Assembly: GCF_900098925.1 (NCBI RefSeq)
Contig: NZ_LT622359.1
Span: 62,001-126,000, forward strand
DNA length: 64,000 nt
Reading direction: 5' to 3'
Source: Bacillus massiliglaciei
GTDB lineage: Bacteria; Bacillota; Bacilli; Bacillales; DSM-1321
The translations under genes and the position numbers were made by a program. Positions 37,161-44,864 of this stretch are shown here, one piece after another (position 1 is the stretch's first letter; every line of letters begins with the position of its first letter). The notes below the pieces were generated by a model, which ran no database searches, was not told where the DNA came from, and saw only the letters and a program-made list of their open reading frames with translations.

Positions 37161-37823
37161 CTAGATGGCTGCCAGTTTGTTTAGGATGTTTTCTACCATT
37201 GCGTGAATATCTTCATTTTTCGTGTTTTGCAAGTGCACGGGGTTTAGGACCTGGGTTTTCTTTGCTACATAATAATCGAATATAGCTTGTTTCAAGGACA
37301 ATTCTTCTTCCGCTAAAAAGGCTGTATTCACCAATTTCCCTAGTACCATTTCATCCTGAATAATTAAGATGGAGGGATTCAATTGATTAAAAACTTCTGC
37401 TTTTATGCCATTTCGATAAAATGTATGAATGGCAGAAAGTTGTTCTTTTCTTGATTGCATCTTTTTTTCATAAAGGTGCCTACAGCTTGTTTTTAAATCA
37501 GCTAAATAAATATCTGAAGCATAGACAGCTGAAAAAACAGCTTGTTCATACACTTTTTGCAAACGAAGCGGATAAGATAACTCTTCATTGGAAATGGTTT
37601 GACCAGCTTCATTTATATAATCAATACAGAGATTAGTCAGCTCCATAATAATGTCTTCCTTCGAAGAAAAGTAGTTATACAAGGAAGCCCGGCTTAAATT
37701 CATCGTTTTTGCGATCTCTTGAGTGGTAAGGGAAAGGAATCCTTGAGTCCGAACGATAGGGATTAACTTTTTTACATAGGCTTTTCTCATCATCTGTCTT
37801 TCATCAGGTGCAATTTTTCTCAA
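37161..37823 (-). CDS. TetR/AcrR-family regulator
   Basis: A 220-residue regulator. The N-terminal HTH is clear: FLSLTTQEIAKTMNLSRASL then YNYFSSKEDIIMEL. The ligand domain is not recognisable by family. It is divergent from a nitroreductase/monooxygenase pair and shares with it a 222-base control region carrying an inverted repeat, so it probably represses that pair. ATG start with GGAGTGG upstream. Confidence 0.9.
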   Translation of the reverse strand: MRKIAPDERQMMRKAYVKKLIPIVRTQGFLSLTTQEIAKTMNLSRASLYNYFSSKEDIIMELTNLCIDYINEAGQTISNEELSYPLRLQKVYEQAVFSAVYASDIYLADLKTSCRHLYEKKMQSRKEQLSAIHTFYRNGIKAEVFNQLNPSILIIQDEMVLGKLVNTAFLAEEELSLKQAIFDYYVAKKTQVLNPVHLQNTKNEDIHAMVENILNKLAAI

Positions 37824-37946
37824 GTTACCACTCCTTTTATCAGGAAATTATATCATAATCCAATGGTGTTCATTCAAATTCTGATCTTCCAATGCATTTC
37901 AGTTTACAACTTAAAGAAAGTGGAGTAAGGTTTAGGCAATTAGTAT

Positions 37947-37976
37947 TTTAGACACTTTACGATATGTTTGTCTAAA
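37947..37976. promoter_or_regulatory. Candidate TetR operator
   Basis: TTTAGACA (37947-37954) and TGTCTAAA (37969-37976) form a perfect inverted repeat with a 14-base spacer, in the gap between the TetR and nitroreductase genes. Confidence 0.6.
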
Positions 37977-38045
37977 TTGAATAAAAGTACGTAAAGAACT
38001 TCAATATTATAAAAACACTCATAACGAAAAGAGGAGAATATAACA

Positions 38046-38693
38046 ATGACTTCTAGGAATACAACCCAAATAACGAATGATTTTAATAAAATTGTGACAG
38101 AACGCCGTTCCATTAAAAATTATGATAAATCCGTAAAAATCAGCCATGAAGAAATGACAGAAATTCTTACATTAGCAACACGTGCTCCTTCTTCTGTTAA
38201 TATGCAGCCATGGCGCTTTCTTGTGATTGAAAGTCCTGAAGCAAAAGCAACACTTGCTCCACTGGCCCGTTTTAACCAAACTCAAGTTGAAACCTCATCA
38301 GCAGTTATCGCTGTATTTGGTGATATGAATAATTTTGAGAAATTTGAAGAAATTTACGGTGAAGCTGTAGAAAAGGGATTTATGCCTTTAGAAGTAAAAG
38401 AAAGAATTCACGCGTCCTTTTCAAGCTATTTTGAATCGATTTCACGAGAAGAAATGGAAGATGTTGTTTTAGTAGATGGCGGTCTTGTATCCATGCAGTT
38501 CATGCTTGCTGCCCGCGCTTATGGATACGATACAAATCCAATCGGCGGATATGAAAAAGACAAAATTGCAGAAGCATTTGGATTGGATAAAGACCGTTAT
38601 GTTCCGGTTATGTTAATCTCAATTGGTAAAGCAGCAGATAACGGATATCAATCCGTTCGTCTGCCTATTGATCAAGTCGCGCAATGGAAGTAA
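38046..38693 (+). CDS. Nitroreductase-family protein
   Basis: A 215-residue FMN-dependent nitroreductase. RRSIKNYD at residues 18-25 and LATRAPSSVNMQPWRFLVI at about 44-62 bind FMN; the C-terminal FGLDKDRYVPVMLISIGKA is typical of the family. It reduces nitro compounds or quinones by two electrons using NAD(P)H. ATG start with GAGGAG upstream. The small monooxygenase gene follows after 31 bases, and a divergent TetR gene is likely the regulator. The set fits detoxification of quinones or nitroaromatics (inferred). Confidence 0.92.
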   Translation: MTSRNTTQITNDFNKIVTERRSIKNYDKSVKISHEEMTEILTLATRAPSSVNMQPWRFLVIESPEAKATLAPLARFNQTQVETSSAVIAVFGDMNNFEKFEEIYGEAVEKGFMPLEVKERIHASFSSYFESISREEMEDVVLVDGGLVSMQFMLAARAYGYDTNPIGGYEKDKIAEAFGLDKDRYVPVMLISIGKAADNGYQSVRLPIDQVAQWK

Positions 38694-38724
38694 TGGAATT
38701 TTAATAAGAAGGGATTGACGCTCG

Positions 38725-39021
38725 ATGATTATTATTCATGCAACATTCCATATAAATCCAGCGAAACAGGATTTGTTTCTAGAGGAAATTCAGCCGTTAA
38801 TTGCTGCCTCAAGAGAAGAAAACGGAAATATTTCATATCGCCTTCAAAAAGACACAGAAAAGGAAAATCTATTTACGATGGTGGAAATTTGGGAGGATAT
38901 GCAAGCTGTTGCCAATCATAATGCAAGCGAGCACTTTACCAAGTTCGTAGCAAATGCAAAGAACTTTTTGACTGCCCCATTAGAGGTTAAAGCATTTGAA
39001 GGGAAGCAATTAAAGTTATAG
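38725..39021 (+). CDS. Antibiotic-biosynthesis-monooxygenase-like protein
   Basis: A 98-residue ABM-domain protein (YgiN/YdhR type) with the dimeric ferredoxin-like fold: MIIIHATFHINPAKQDLFL, then SREENGNISYRLQ, then LFTMVEIWEDMQAV and ASEHFTKF. Relatives act as cofactor-free quinol monooxygenases. It is in an operon with the nitroreductase. The EIW motif that is broken by a stop in the gene at 23790 is intact here. ATG start with AAGAAGGG upstream. Confidence 0.88.
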   Translation: MIIIHATFHINPAKQDLFLEEIQPLIAASREENGNISYRLQKDTEKENLFTMVEIWEDMQAVANHNASEHFTKFVANAKNFLTAPLEVKAFEGKQLKL

Positions 39022-39049
39022 ATTGCGGACTCTTAAATAGAATGAAATG

Positions 39050-39079
39050 GTGAACCGGTCATAAGTAAATAAGGTTTTT
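39050..39079 (+). repeat. Dispersed repeat family A, divergent copy
   Basis: GGTGAACCGGTCATAAGTAA, then ATAAGGTTTTTTTT. Matches the other copies except for losses in the inner stem. A separate AAAACCTCATTTAT block lies at 39157-39170 in the opposite sense. Confidence 0.65.
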
Positions 39080-39095
39080 TTTCCAAAGTGCACAC

Positions 39096-39136
39096 AAGCC
39101 TACTCAAGAGCATTAAATCTTGAATAGGCTTTTTTT
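39096..39136 (+). terminator. Terminator of the nitroreductase operon
   Basis: AAGCCTACTCAAGA (39096-39109) pairs with TCTTGAATAGGCTT (39118-39131), one mismatch, followed by T residues. Confidence 0.85.
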
Positions 39137-39293
39137 ATAGTTCAATAATTCAGTTCTAAAACCTCATTTATAACTTCCTTAGCTCATGAGGCTAACAGAT
39201 TTACCGTGCATTTCGGATTAATCGGGGAAGAGGTTTCATAATAAACAAAAATCTTGCAGGCAAATATGTTATCATTTAAAGATAAACAAAAAA

Positions 39294-39349
39294 GCATAGA
39301 ATAGATCCTTCAATAGCCTTCAAGAGGATGGTTTTTGGAATGTCTATGC
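39294..39349 (+). other. Possible structured leader upstream of the RNA methyltransferase gene
   Basis: GCATAGA (39294-39300) can pair with TCTATGC (39343-39349), with ATCCTT and AAGAGGAT pairing inside. A terminator follows 50 bases later (39400-39430) and the gene starts at 39493. This layout resembles a cis-acting leader or a small RNA. I recognise no known riboswitch class. Confidence 0.4.
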
Positions 39350-39399
39350 CGGAGCAATTGTAAAAGAGAATAGTTAATAAATGCAGTGAAAACAAGGCA

Positions 39400-39430
39400 G
39401 CCATACTCCAAATCAAGAGTATGGCGTTTT
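39400..39430 (+). terminator. Terminator-like hairpin before the RNA methyltransferase gene
   Basis: GCCATACTC (39400-39408) pairs with GAGTATGGC (39417-39425), then GTTTT. It lies 63 bases ahead of the next start codon, so it could end a short leader transcript. Confidence 0.7.
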
Positions 39431-39492
39431 GAGATTTTGTGAAAAACAGAGTATCTTAAGGCTTATCTGAAGAAAGAAGGAGAAAAAAGAAC

Positions 39493-40449
39493 TTGATCCA
39501 AGAGCATTTAGTGCCAAGCACCTTTTTATATACATTTAATTATGCTGAAGAAGAAGAGGATTTATGTAAATTGGAGGTCCGTTCATTATTTTGCTCTGCC
39601 TTATATTCATTTGTATTAGAGAGCAGTATGGATATGGACCCGAGCAGGAGTCCTTTTATAAAAGAGAAAATAGAAGTTCTATTTACGTGTGATACTTTGG
39701 AAGACCTCTTGCAAAAGGTTCAGGAAATGCCTCCATTGAAGAGTACCTATAAGGTAATCGGCGTCAATTATCGAGGTATCGATCCCCTTGATAAAATGGA
39801 GTTTCAAGAAAGGAAAGCGATCGCTAGACAAATTGGATGCTTGATTCAAGGTACAGCGAATCTTGATCATCCGGAGATCGTATTGGCCGTTACTAAGGTA
39901 AAAGGAAAATGGTATTTCGGGAGTTATTCGGAAAACGAGGGTATGTGGCTTATTCATCAACAAAAGCCTCATAACTACTCCACAGCCTTAACTACCCGAG
40001 TAGCAAGAGCGCTGGTGAATATTGCAGTTCCAGAATTAACGGGCGTTACTGTGATTGATCCATGCTGCGGCATAGGGACCGTATTGATCGAGGCCTCATC
40101 TATGGGCATTAATATAACAGGCAGTGATTACAATCCTTTAGTAATGAAAGGCATTCGTAATAACCTCGCGCATTTTGGGTTTTCTGGACCTGTATTTTTA
40201 AGGGATATCAGAGACATAACGGAAATGTACGATATAGCCATTATCGATATGCCTTATAACCTTTGTTCAGTCGTTTCCGATGAGGAAAAATTGGAAATGC
40301 TCCAATGTGCACGTCGCTTTGCAAAAAAAATGGTTGTCGTGACGACTGAAGATATAGATGGAATACTTAATGAAGTTGGTTTTGAAATAGTCGATCGGTG
40401 TGAAGTTAATAAGGGCAAGGTTATACGCCGAATAATGGTTTGTTGTTAA
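39493..40449 (+). CDS. TRM11-like RNA methyltransferase
   Basis: A 318-residue SAM-dependent methyltransferase of the TRM11/UPF0020 kind. The N-terminal half is THUMP-like; then NYSTALTTRVARALVNIA (about 157-174), SAM motif VIDPCCGIGTVLIEA (about 184-198), and IIDMPYNL (about 252-259) as the catalytic motif, a variant of DPPY. These enzymes make N2-methylguanosine or similar in tRNA. TTG start with AAGAAGGAG upstream. It stands alone, with a strong terminator behind. Confidence 0.85.
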   Translation: MIQEHLVPSTFLYTFNYAEEEEDLCKLEVRSLFCSALYSFVLESSMDMDPSRSPFIKEKIEVLFTCDTLEDLLQKVQEMPPLKSTYKVIGVNYRGIDPLDKMEFQERKAIARQIGCLIQGTANLDHPEIVLAVTKVKGKWYFGSYSENEGMWLIHQQKPHNYSTALTTRVARALVNIAVPELTGVTVIDPCCGIGTVLIEASSMGINITGSDYNPLVMKGIRNNLAHFGFSGPVFLRDIRDITEMYDIAIIDMPYNLCSVVSDEEKLEMLQCARRFAKKMVVVTTEDIDGILNEVGFEIVDRCEVNKGKVIRRIMVCC

Positions 40450-40480
40450 TGTCTTGGTGGAATTTTTCGCTAAGACATAA

Positions 40481-40520
40481 CAAAAGTGTCAGGTACCACT
40501 GAAGGTACCTGACACTTTTG
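40481..40520. terminator. Bidirectional terminator
   Basis: CAAAAGTGTCAGGTACC (40481-40497) pairs exactly with GGTACCTGACACTTTTG (40504-40520) over a 6-base loop. It serves the converging genes on both sides. Confidence 0.9.
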
Positions 40521-40533
40521 CTTTCAACTAAAA

Positions 40534-41649
40534 TTACTGATAATTAATAATCGCCGGGTTGGGATCTAGCTTCAAGACCTCTTCCGGACTTAACACAGGC
40601 TTATCTTTTTTATAAAAGATTTTAAACCCGCCGTATTGGACTGCTTCGTTTCGCACGAACTTGCGGTAGAGTGACATTTTCGTGGAGGAATCGCCCCACC
40701 CGTCATAGTTTAAGACTACTTCTACATTTTCGCTTGGCTGAATAGCATCTTTGTTCGTTAATGCTTCGTCCATAAACTGATGGACAAGGATAATTTTATC
40801 TGGCAGCTCATTTTCTGCTGTCAGTTCCGTTAAGTACTGCACTGCTTCTTGCACTTCAGCTCCGTCTACTTGACCGAGATTGAGCCCCGGAGTTTCTCCT
40901 TCTTTCACATGAAACTCGGTATCAATGGCGAGGTGGACATGCGGCAGCTTCAGCCATTTTTCCAGTAATTTAACTTGATGGAGGACGGAATCTGTTCCGA
41001 GTTGGACATCCAGCATAAGCAACGCATCATTTTTTTCAGCGAGAGCAGCATATTCGTCAATTTGCTCAGGTGAAGTTGGGTGGTAGTACTTGCCTTCAGT
41101 TCCCGGGTCACGCTGGGCTACGGTAGAAATTAGTTCAATCATGGGCACAGCAGGACGCGAAGGATCTGCATCTGAATAGGCCTGTGTTTGCTCTTTTAAT
41201 TTTTCCATTAATTTATCTGGTTCCATTTCTCCCAATATCCCCATATTGGCAGAGTTCGGATGTCCGTAATAGGCTACGATTCTATGATCTTTTAAAGGGC
41301 CGTCGGTTTGATCCTCGGCTCCTTTTACCAATGTTTCTCCAACTGGAATCATCCTGGTACGATCTCCTCCGCGAGCTTCGGCAGAGGGCATCTTCTCCAT
41401 ATCCTCTTCAGATAACTGTTCTTTTAGAGGAGAAGCATCTTCTGCTGGTTCCATCGGTTTGAATGGCTGAATAGCGGCCTTCTCTTCTTCCTTTTCTTTT
41501 TTGGCTTCCTTCTCGTCTGAATTGCCTTCTTCCTGTGCTGGTTCTTCGTCCTTTTTTTCACTCTGATTAGTTGTAGCTGTGTTTTCCGAACAAGAGACCA
41601 GGAAAAAAAGGAGAAGCACTCCTGAGAATAGCAAAGCTAGTTTTCTCAT
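40534..41649 (-). CDS. Conserved lipoprotein of unknown function
   Basis: A 371-residue exported lipoprotein. From the ATG at 41649 (AAGGAAG upstream) the signal peptide runs to the lipobox LVSC at about residues 17-20. A charged Glu/Lys-rich linker follows (to about residue 60). The globular part begins near IVAYYGHPNSANMGILGE and contains LLMLDVQLG and HLAIDTEFH. It has the look of a TIM-barrel-like extracellular domain, perhaps a glycosidase-like fold, but I do not recognise a named function. Confidence 0.75.
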   Translation of the reverse strand: MRKLALLFSGVLLLFFLVSCSENTATTNQSEKKDEEPAQEEGNSDEKEAKKEKEEEKAAIQPFKPMEPAEDASPLKEQLSEEDMEKMPSAEARGGDRTRMIPVGETLVKGAEDQTDGPLKDHRIVAYYGHPNSANMGILGEMEPDKLMEKLKEQTQAYSDADPSRPAVPMIELISTVAQRDPGTEGKYYHPTSPEQIDEYAALAEKNDALLMLDVQLGTDSVLHQVKLLEKWLKLPHVHLAIDTEFHVKEGETPGLNLGQVDGAEVQEAVQYLTELTAENELPDKIILVHQFMDEALTNKDAIQPSENVEVVLNYDGWGDSSTKMSLYRKFVRNEAVQYGGFKIFYKKDKPVLSPEEVLKLDPNPAIINYQ

Positions 41650-41965
41650 GTTGTTCACTTCCTTATGTATGTATTGACATTCTTCTGTCTATTATTCTAG
41701 ATGTACTCCTTAAATTCAACATTTATCCAGGAAGTTCAATATTTTCATAGCCATTTGAGAAGAGGGATCCCGCTCAGACAAGTGGATAGAAACTGCCAGA
41801 TGGCTTTCGTAGCGTATTTTTTAGAACTATGATGAAAGTAAGATTACGAAGAACCGTATCATTAGGAAGTGCGGGCTTTTCTTAATCCGATAAAATCCGT
41901 ATAGAAAATATCGAGTGAAAAATCAATGGTTACACTATGATGTAACTGTAAAGGAGGGGAATGAA

Positions 41966-42835
41966 ATGTTACAAGAATTCAATCAATTAATGGACTACAT
42001 CGAGAAAAATTTAACGAGAGAGATCTCCGGAAAAGAAATATCAAAAATAGTCGGGCTGTCTGATTATCATTTTAAAAGAATGTTTTCGTATATGGCAGGA
42101 ATGTCATTGAACGAGTATATCAAAAACAGAAGATTATCAGCAGCGAATGTTGAATTAATAAACGGTGCGAAGGTTACCGATCTTGCCTATAAGTATGGCT
42201 ATCAATCAATCGAAGGGTTTTCAAGAGCCTTTCGCGAATGGTGTGGCTTTTTACCTTCAGAAGTAATGAAGAATAAAATTCAAAAATCATTTCCCAAATT
42301 TTCATTCTTTATAGATATAAGAGGAGGATTTTCGATGGAATTCAAAATTGAAAAGAAAGAGAAGTTTAATATAGTCGGTGTATCGAAAAGGGTGCCCATA
42401 CAATTTGAAGGTGCCAATCATGCAATTTTAGAACTAGCTCAGTCCATTACCGAACAGCAAAGAAACGAGATGCATCAATTAGCCGATGTATACCCCCATC
42501 AAGTCTTGAACGTATCTTATAATTTTGATGATGGTTACTTGGAAGAAAAAGGTCACTTAACGCATATGATTGGCTTTGCAACAACAAAAGAAAATCCATT
42601 TGCTGATTTAGAACAACTTTCTATCGAGGAAAGTCTGTGGGCAATTTTCCCTAACCAAGGACCATTCCCTGCTACTCTTCAAGAAACGACTGCGAAAACT
42701 TATTCAGAATGGCTGCCATCATCGGGTTATGAAATCGCCGACCTGCCTGGAATTTCTTTTACCAAGCATGATGGTACTTATGAAAATGTATATAGCGAAG
42801 TTTGGATGCCAATAAAGAAAAAAAGTAAGTACTGA
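41966..42835 (+). CDS. AraC-family regulator with GyrI-like effector domain
   Basis: A 289-residue protein. Residues 1-105 form the AraC DNA-binding domain with two HTHs (EISGKEISKIVGLSDYHFKR; VTDLAYKYGYQSIEGFSRAF). Residues from about 125 on form a GyrI-like (SOUL/effector-binding) domain ending PISFTKHDGTYE-like, here GISFTKHDGTYENVYSEVWMP. Such regulators sense small drugs or cationic compounds and usually activate an efflux gene. ATG 41966 is preceded by AAAGGAGGGG, so the GTG at 41915 is not the start. No target gene adjacent. Confidence 0.9.
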   Translation: MLQEFNQLMDYIEKNLTREISGKEISKIVGLSDYHFKRMFSYMAGMSLNEYIKNRRLSAANVELINGAKVTDLAYKYGYQSIEGFSRAFREWCGFLPSEVMKNKIQKSFPKFSFFIDIRGGFSMEFKIEKKEKFNIVGVSKRVPIQFEGANHAILELAQSITEQQRNEMHQLADVYPHQVLNVSYNFDDGYLEEKGHLTHMIGFATTKENPFADLEQLSIEESLWAIFPNQGPFPATLQETTAKTYSEWLPSSGYEIADLPGISFTKHDGTYENVYSEVWMPIKKKSKY

Positions 42836-42888
42836 AGGTATAAGTTGTGGCTGAACTGGCATCCAGATTAAAATGGTATAAAACCTCA

Positions 42889-42941
42889 AATAGAGAGGCC
42901 GCGGAGAACTCAATAGTTTCAGCCAAACGCCTCTCTTTATT
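42889..42941 (+). terminator. Terminator-like hairpin behind the AraC gene
   Basis: AGAGAGGC (42892-42899) pairs with GCCTCTCT (42929-42936) and T-rich sequence follows; the loop is long (29 bases). The rest of 42836-43115 shows no gene. Confidence 0.55.
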
Positions 42942-43115
42942 GACAAATGTAAGATTTTTACTAGACTGAAAAATAGTAGTATCCTCAAATTCTTCTGTGC
43001 TTTTCTTTTAGATTTGCTGCTCCGCTTCTATTTTCTGCAATCTAAGCCACTCGCATGAACATCATTTATTTTAAAAATCTGTCCGCAGTTCAAATAATTA
43101 ACTAGGAGGAAATAT

Positions 43116-43777
43116 ATGGGATTTGAAGAAGATATCAGGCCTTTTTGAATGCTCACTTGCAGGCAAGAACCGGTGAACGGCTGCGGCGCTTGCAAGAAGG
43201 TCACAACCAGGCTGAAATGTTGTTTTTGAAGCAAGTGTGGTGGCCAACATTTTACCACTTCAAGTATCTTCACCCAGAATATGAAGTCGATGATTTCAAG
43301 GATGGCAAAAGGTATTTGGATTTTGCCTATATTCGTCCTGGTGTCCGGATATGTTTTGAGGTCGACGGGTATGGGCCTCACCTAAAGAACATGAGCAGAT
43401 GGCAATTTTCCGACAGCCTGGAACGTCAAAATCAGTTAGTGATTGACGGATGGACCGTGCTCCGCTTTTCTTATGATCAAGTGAAAGAGAAGCCTCGTCA
43501 ATGCCAACAGATTGTTCAGCAAGTGATTGGCCAACGGCTGGGTGATGAACTTGACCAGACATCTTTGTCTATTGTCGAAAAGGAAATCCTTCGGCTAGCG
43601 GTTCGAAAAGGAGAATCCATATCTCCTAAAGAAGTGGAGAGGTATTTGAAGTTAAGTGACAAGACGGTAAAAAAGGTGCTTTCTCAACTCGTCGATAAAA
43701 AGATGCTGATTCCCGCATCTGGGATCAAGAGGGTCCGCTCTTATCGATTGGGAGATCAGGTTAAACGCCCAATCTGA
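43116..43777 (+). CDS. DUF559 endonuclease-like protein with winged-helix tail, frameshifted start
   Basis: A strong AGGAGG site precedes ATG 43116, which reads MGFEEDIRPF and stops at TGA 43146. One base more in the T5 run at 43142-43146 would join this to the long frame that begins LNAHLQARTGERLRRL, giving about 220 residues. As it stands the long frame (210 residues) can only start at TTG 43145, with no site. Domain: DUF559/Vsr-like nuclease fold (FLKQVWWPTFYHF, YLDFAYIRPGVRICFEVDGYGPH, DGWTVLRFSYDQV), then a winged helix. Probably a gene with a one-base loss, or an error in the sequence. Function of the family is unclear. Confidence 0.75.
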
Positions 43778-43783
43778 TAAATA

Positions 43784-44020
43784 GACGGAAAAATTTCGCT
43801 TAATATGAAAATATCATAAGAAAACGCTTAAATAGACGGAGAGATTCCGCCTATCAATCCAAAAAATGGAAAAATGTGGGGGTTTTCGCTACTTAATCGG
43901 AAAACTTCCGCTTATTTGCCTCAAAATGAGCTCGATTTTTCATATAACGGAAAAAATTCCCCTTATTTATAACCGAAATGATCCCCATTCTTCATATAAT
44001 CGGAAAACCTCCGCTTATTT
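43784..44020. repeat. Five-unit array of short imperfect inverted repeats
   Basis: Units of the form CGGAAAA(n)TTCCGCTTAT stand at about 43787-43803, 43835-43852, 43894-43912, 43945-43965 and 44003-44020, with steps of about 50-60 bases. Each unit folds as a small CGGAA/TTCCG hairpin and most end in CTTATTT. An 88-codon open frame over this array is a by-product of the repeats and not a gene. Confidence 0.7.
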
Positions 44021-44075
44021 TTCTTTCATTATTTCCTTAATTCGTTTAAAAAATTCTTATTTAGATGCGTTACAG

Positions 44076-44114
44076 AAACAGCACCATTCCATTATGTATG
44101 GAAGGTGCTGTTTT
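44076..44114. terminator. Bidirectional terminator
   Basis: AAACAGCACCATTCCAT pairs with ATGGAAGGTGCTGTTTT with one bulge, across a short loop. Confidence 0.85.
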
Positions 44115-44144
44115 GCTTGCCTACCAAACTAACTAACTTAATAA

Positions 44145-44196
44145 ATGTTAACTATTTTAATATAAGGTTGACATATATCATTCGATTGAATATTAT
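44145..44196 (+). promoter_or_regulatory. BirA operator overlapping a sigma-A promoter
   Basis: ATGTTAAC (44145-44152), 14 bases, GTTGACAT (44167-44174) matches the Bacillus biotin operator form (TTGTTAACC...GGTTAACAA). The right half overlaps the -35 box TTGACA (44168-44173); a 17-base spacer and TATTAT (44191-44196) complete a consensus promoter. Binding of biotinyl-AMP-loaded BirA would block it. Confidence 0.8.
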
Positions 44197-44241
44197 CATA
44201 ATTGAATTAATTATATATTTATTTTGAGGAGAATACGTAAA

Positions 44242-44826
44242 ATGAAAATTAAAGAAATTACTTTTGTTGCGGTGTTTGCTGCTGTCATGGGTGCTCTAGG
44301 TATCGTTCCGCCTATTACTCTTTCGTTTACACCCGTACCTATTACATTGCAAACACTAGGTGTCCTTATTGCAGGGGGAGTATTAGGGGCAAGATTAGGA
44401 GCAATGAGCCAAACTGTCTTTTTACTGCTAGTTGCTGTTGGAGTACCTCTTCTATCGGGAGGCCGAGGCGGATTAAATGTATTTGTTGGACCGAGTGTTG
44501 GTTATTTAATTTCTTGGCCAATTACAGCATTCGTTATTGGATATCTCTTATCACGTATAGCAAATTTAAAACTACACCATGTTTTATTTATTAATCTGAC
44601 AGTTGGAATCCTGCTTATCTATTTAATTGGTATCCCTGTTCAAGCATTAATCATGCACATATCAGTATTAAATGCTGTAAAAGTTAGTTTAGTTTATCTT
44701 CCTGGGGATGTGTTAAAAGCTGTACTAGCTTCGATTTTAGTTTACAGACTAAGAAAGCACCCAGTTTTTTCAAGATCACTGGCAGCGAGCTACTCTAATA
44801 ACGCAACTAAAATATGTAAATCCTAA
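44242..44826 (+). CDS. bioY: Biotin transporter BioY (yhfU type)
   Basis: A 194-residue membrane protein, S-component of ECF-type biotin uptake, with six hydrophobic segments. The family motif FTPVPITLQTLGVLIAG is at about residues 30-46, then LGARLGAMSQ and GRGGLNVFVGPSVGYLI. Start ATG 44242 has TGAGGAGAA upstream. It leads an operon under a BirA box, like yhfU-yhfT-yhfS in Bacillus. A weak hairpin follows its stop (44825-44850) before the next ribosome site, perhaps lowering expression of the rest. Confidence 0.94.
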   Translation: MKIKEITFVAVFAAVMGALGIVPPITLSFTPVPITLQTLGVLIAGGVLGARLGAMSQTVFLLLVAVGVPLLSGGRGGLNVFVGPSVGYLISWPITAFVIGYLLSRIANLKLHHVLFINLTVGILLIYLIGIPVQALIMHISVLNAVKVSLVYLPGDVLKAVLASILVYRLRKHPVFSRSLAASYSNNATKICKS

Positions 44827-44864
44827 AGATACACCTTGATGTGTCTTTTTCTATAGAGGTGATA

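Noticed and set aside
43784-44020. CRISPR array
   Set aside because: Repeats are short and degenerate, unit spacing is uneven, no cas genes near.
43866-44132. Open frame of 88 codons over the hairpin array
   Set aside because: Its translation only echoes the repeat units; no ribosome site.
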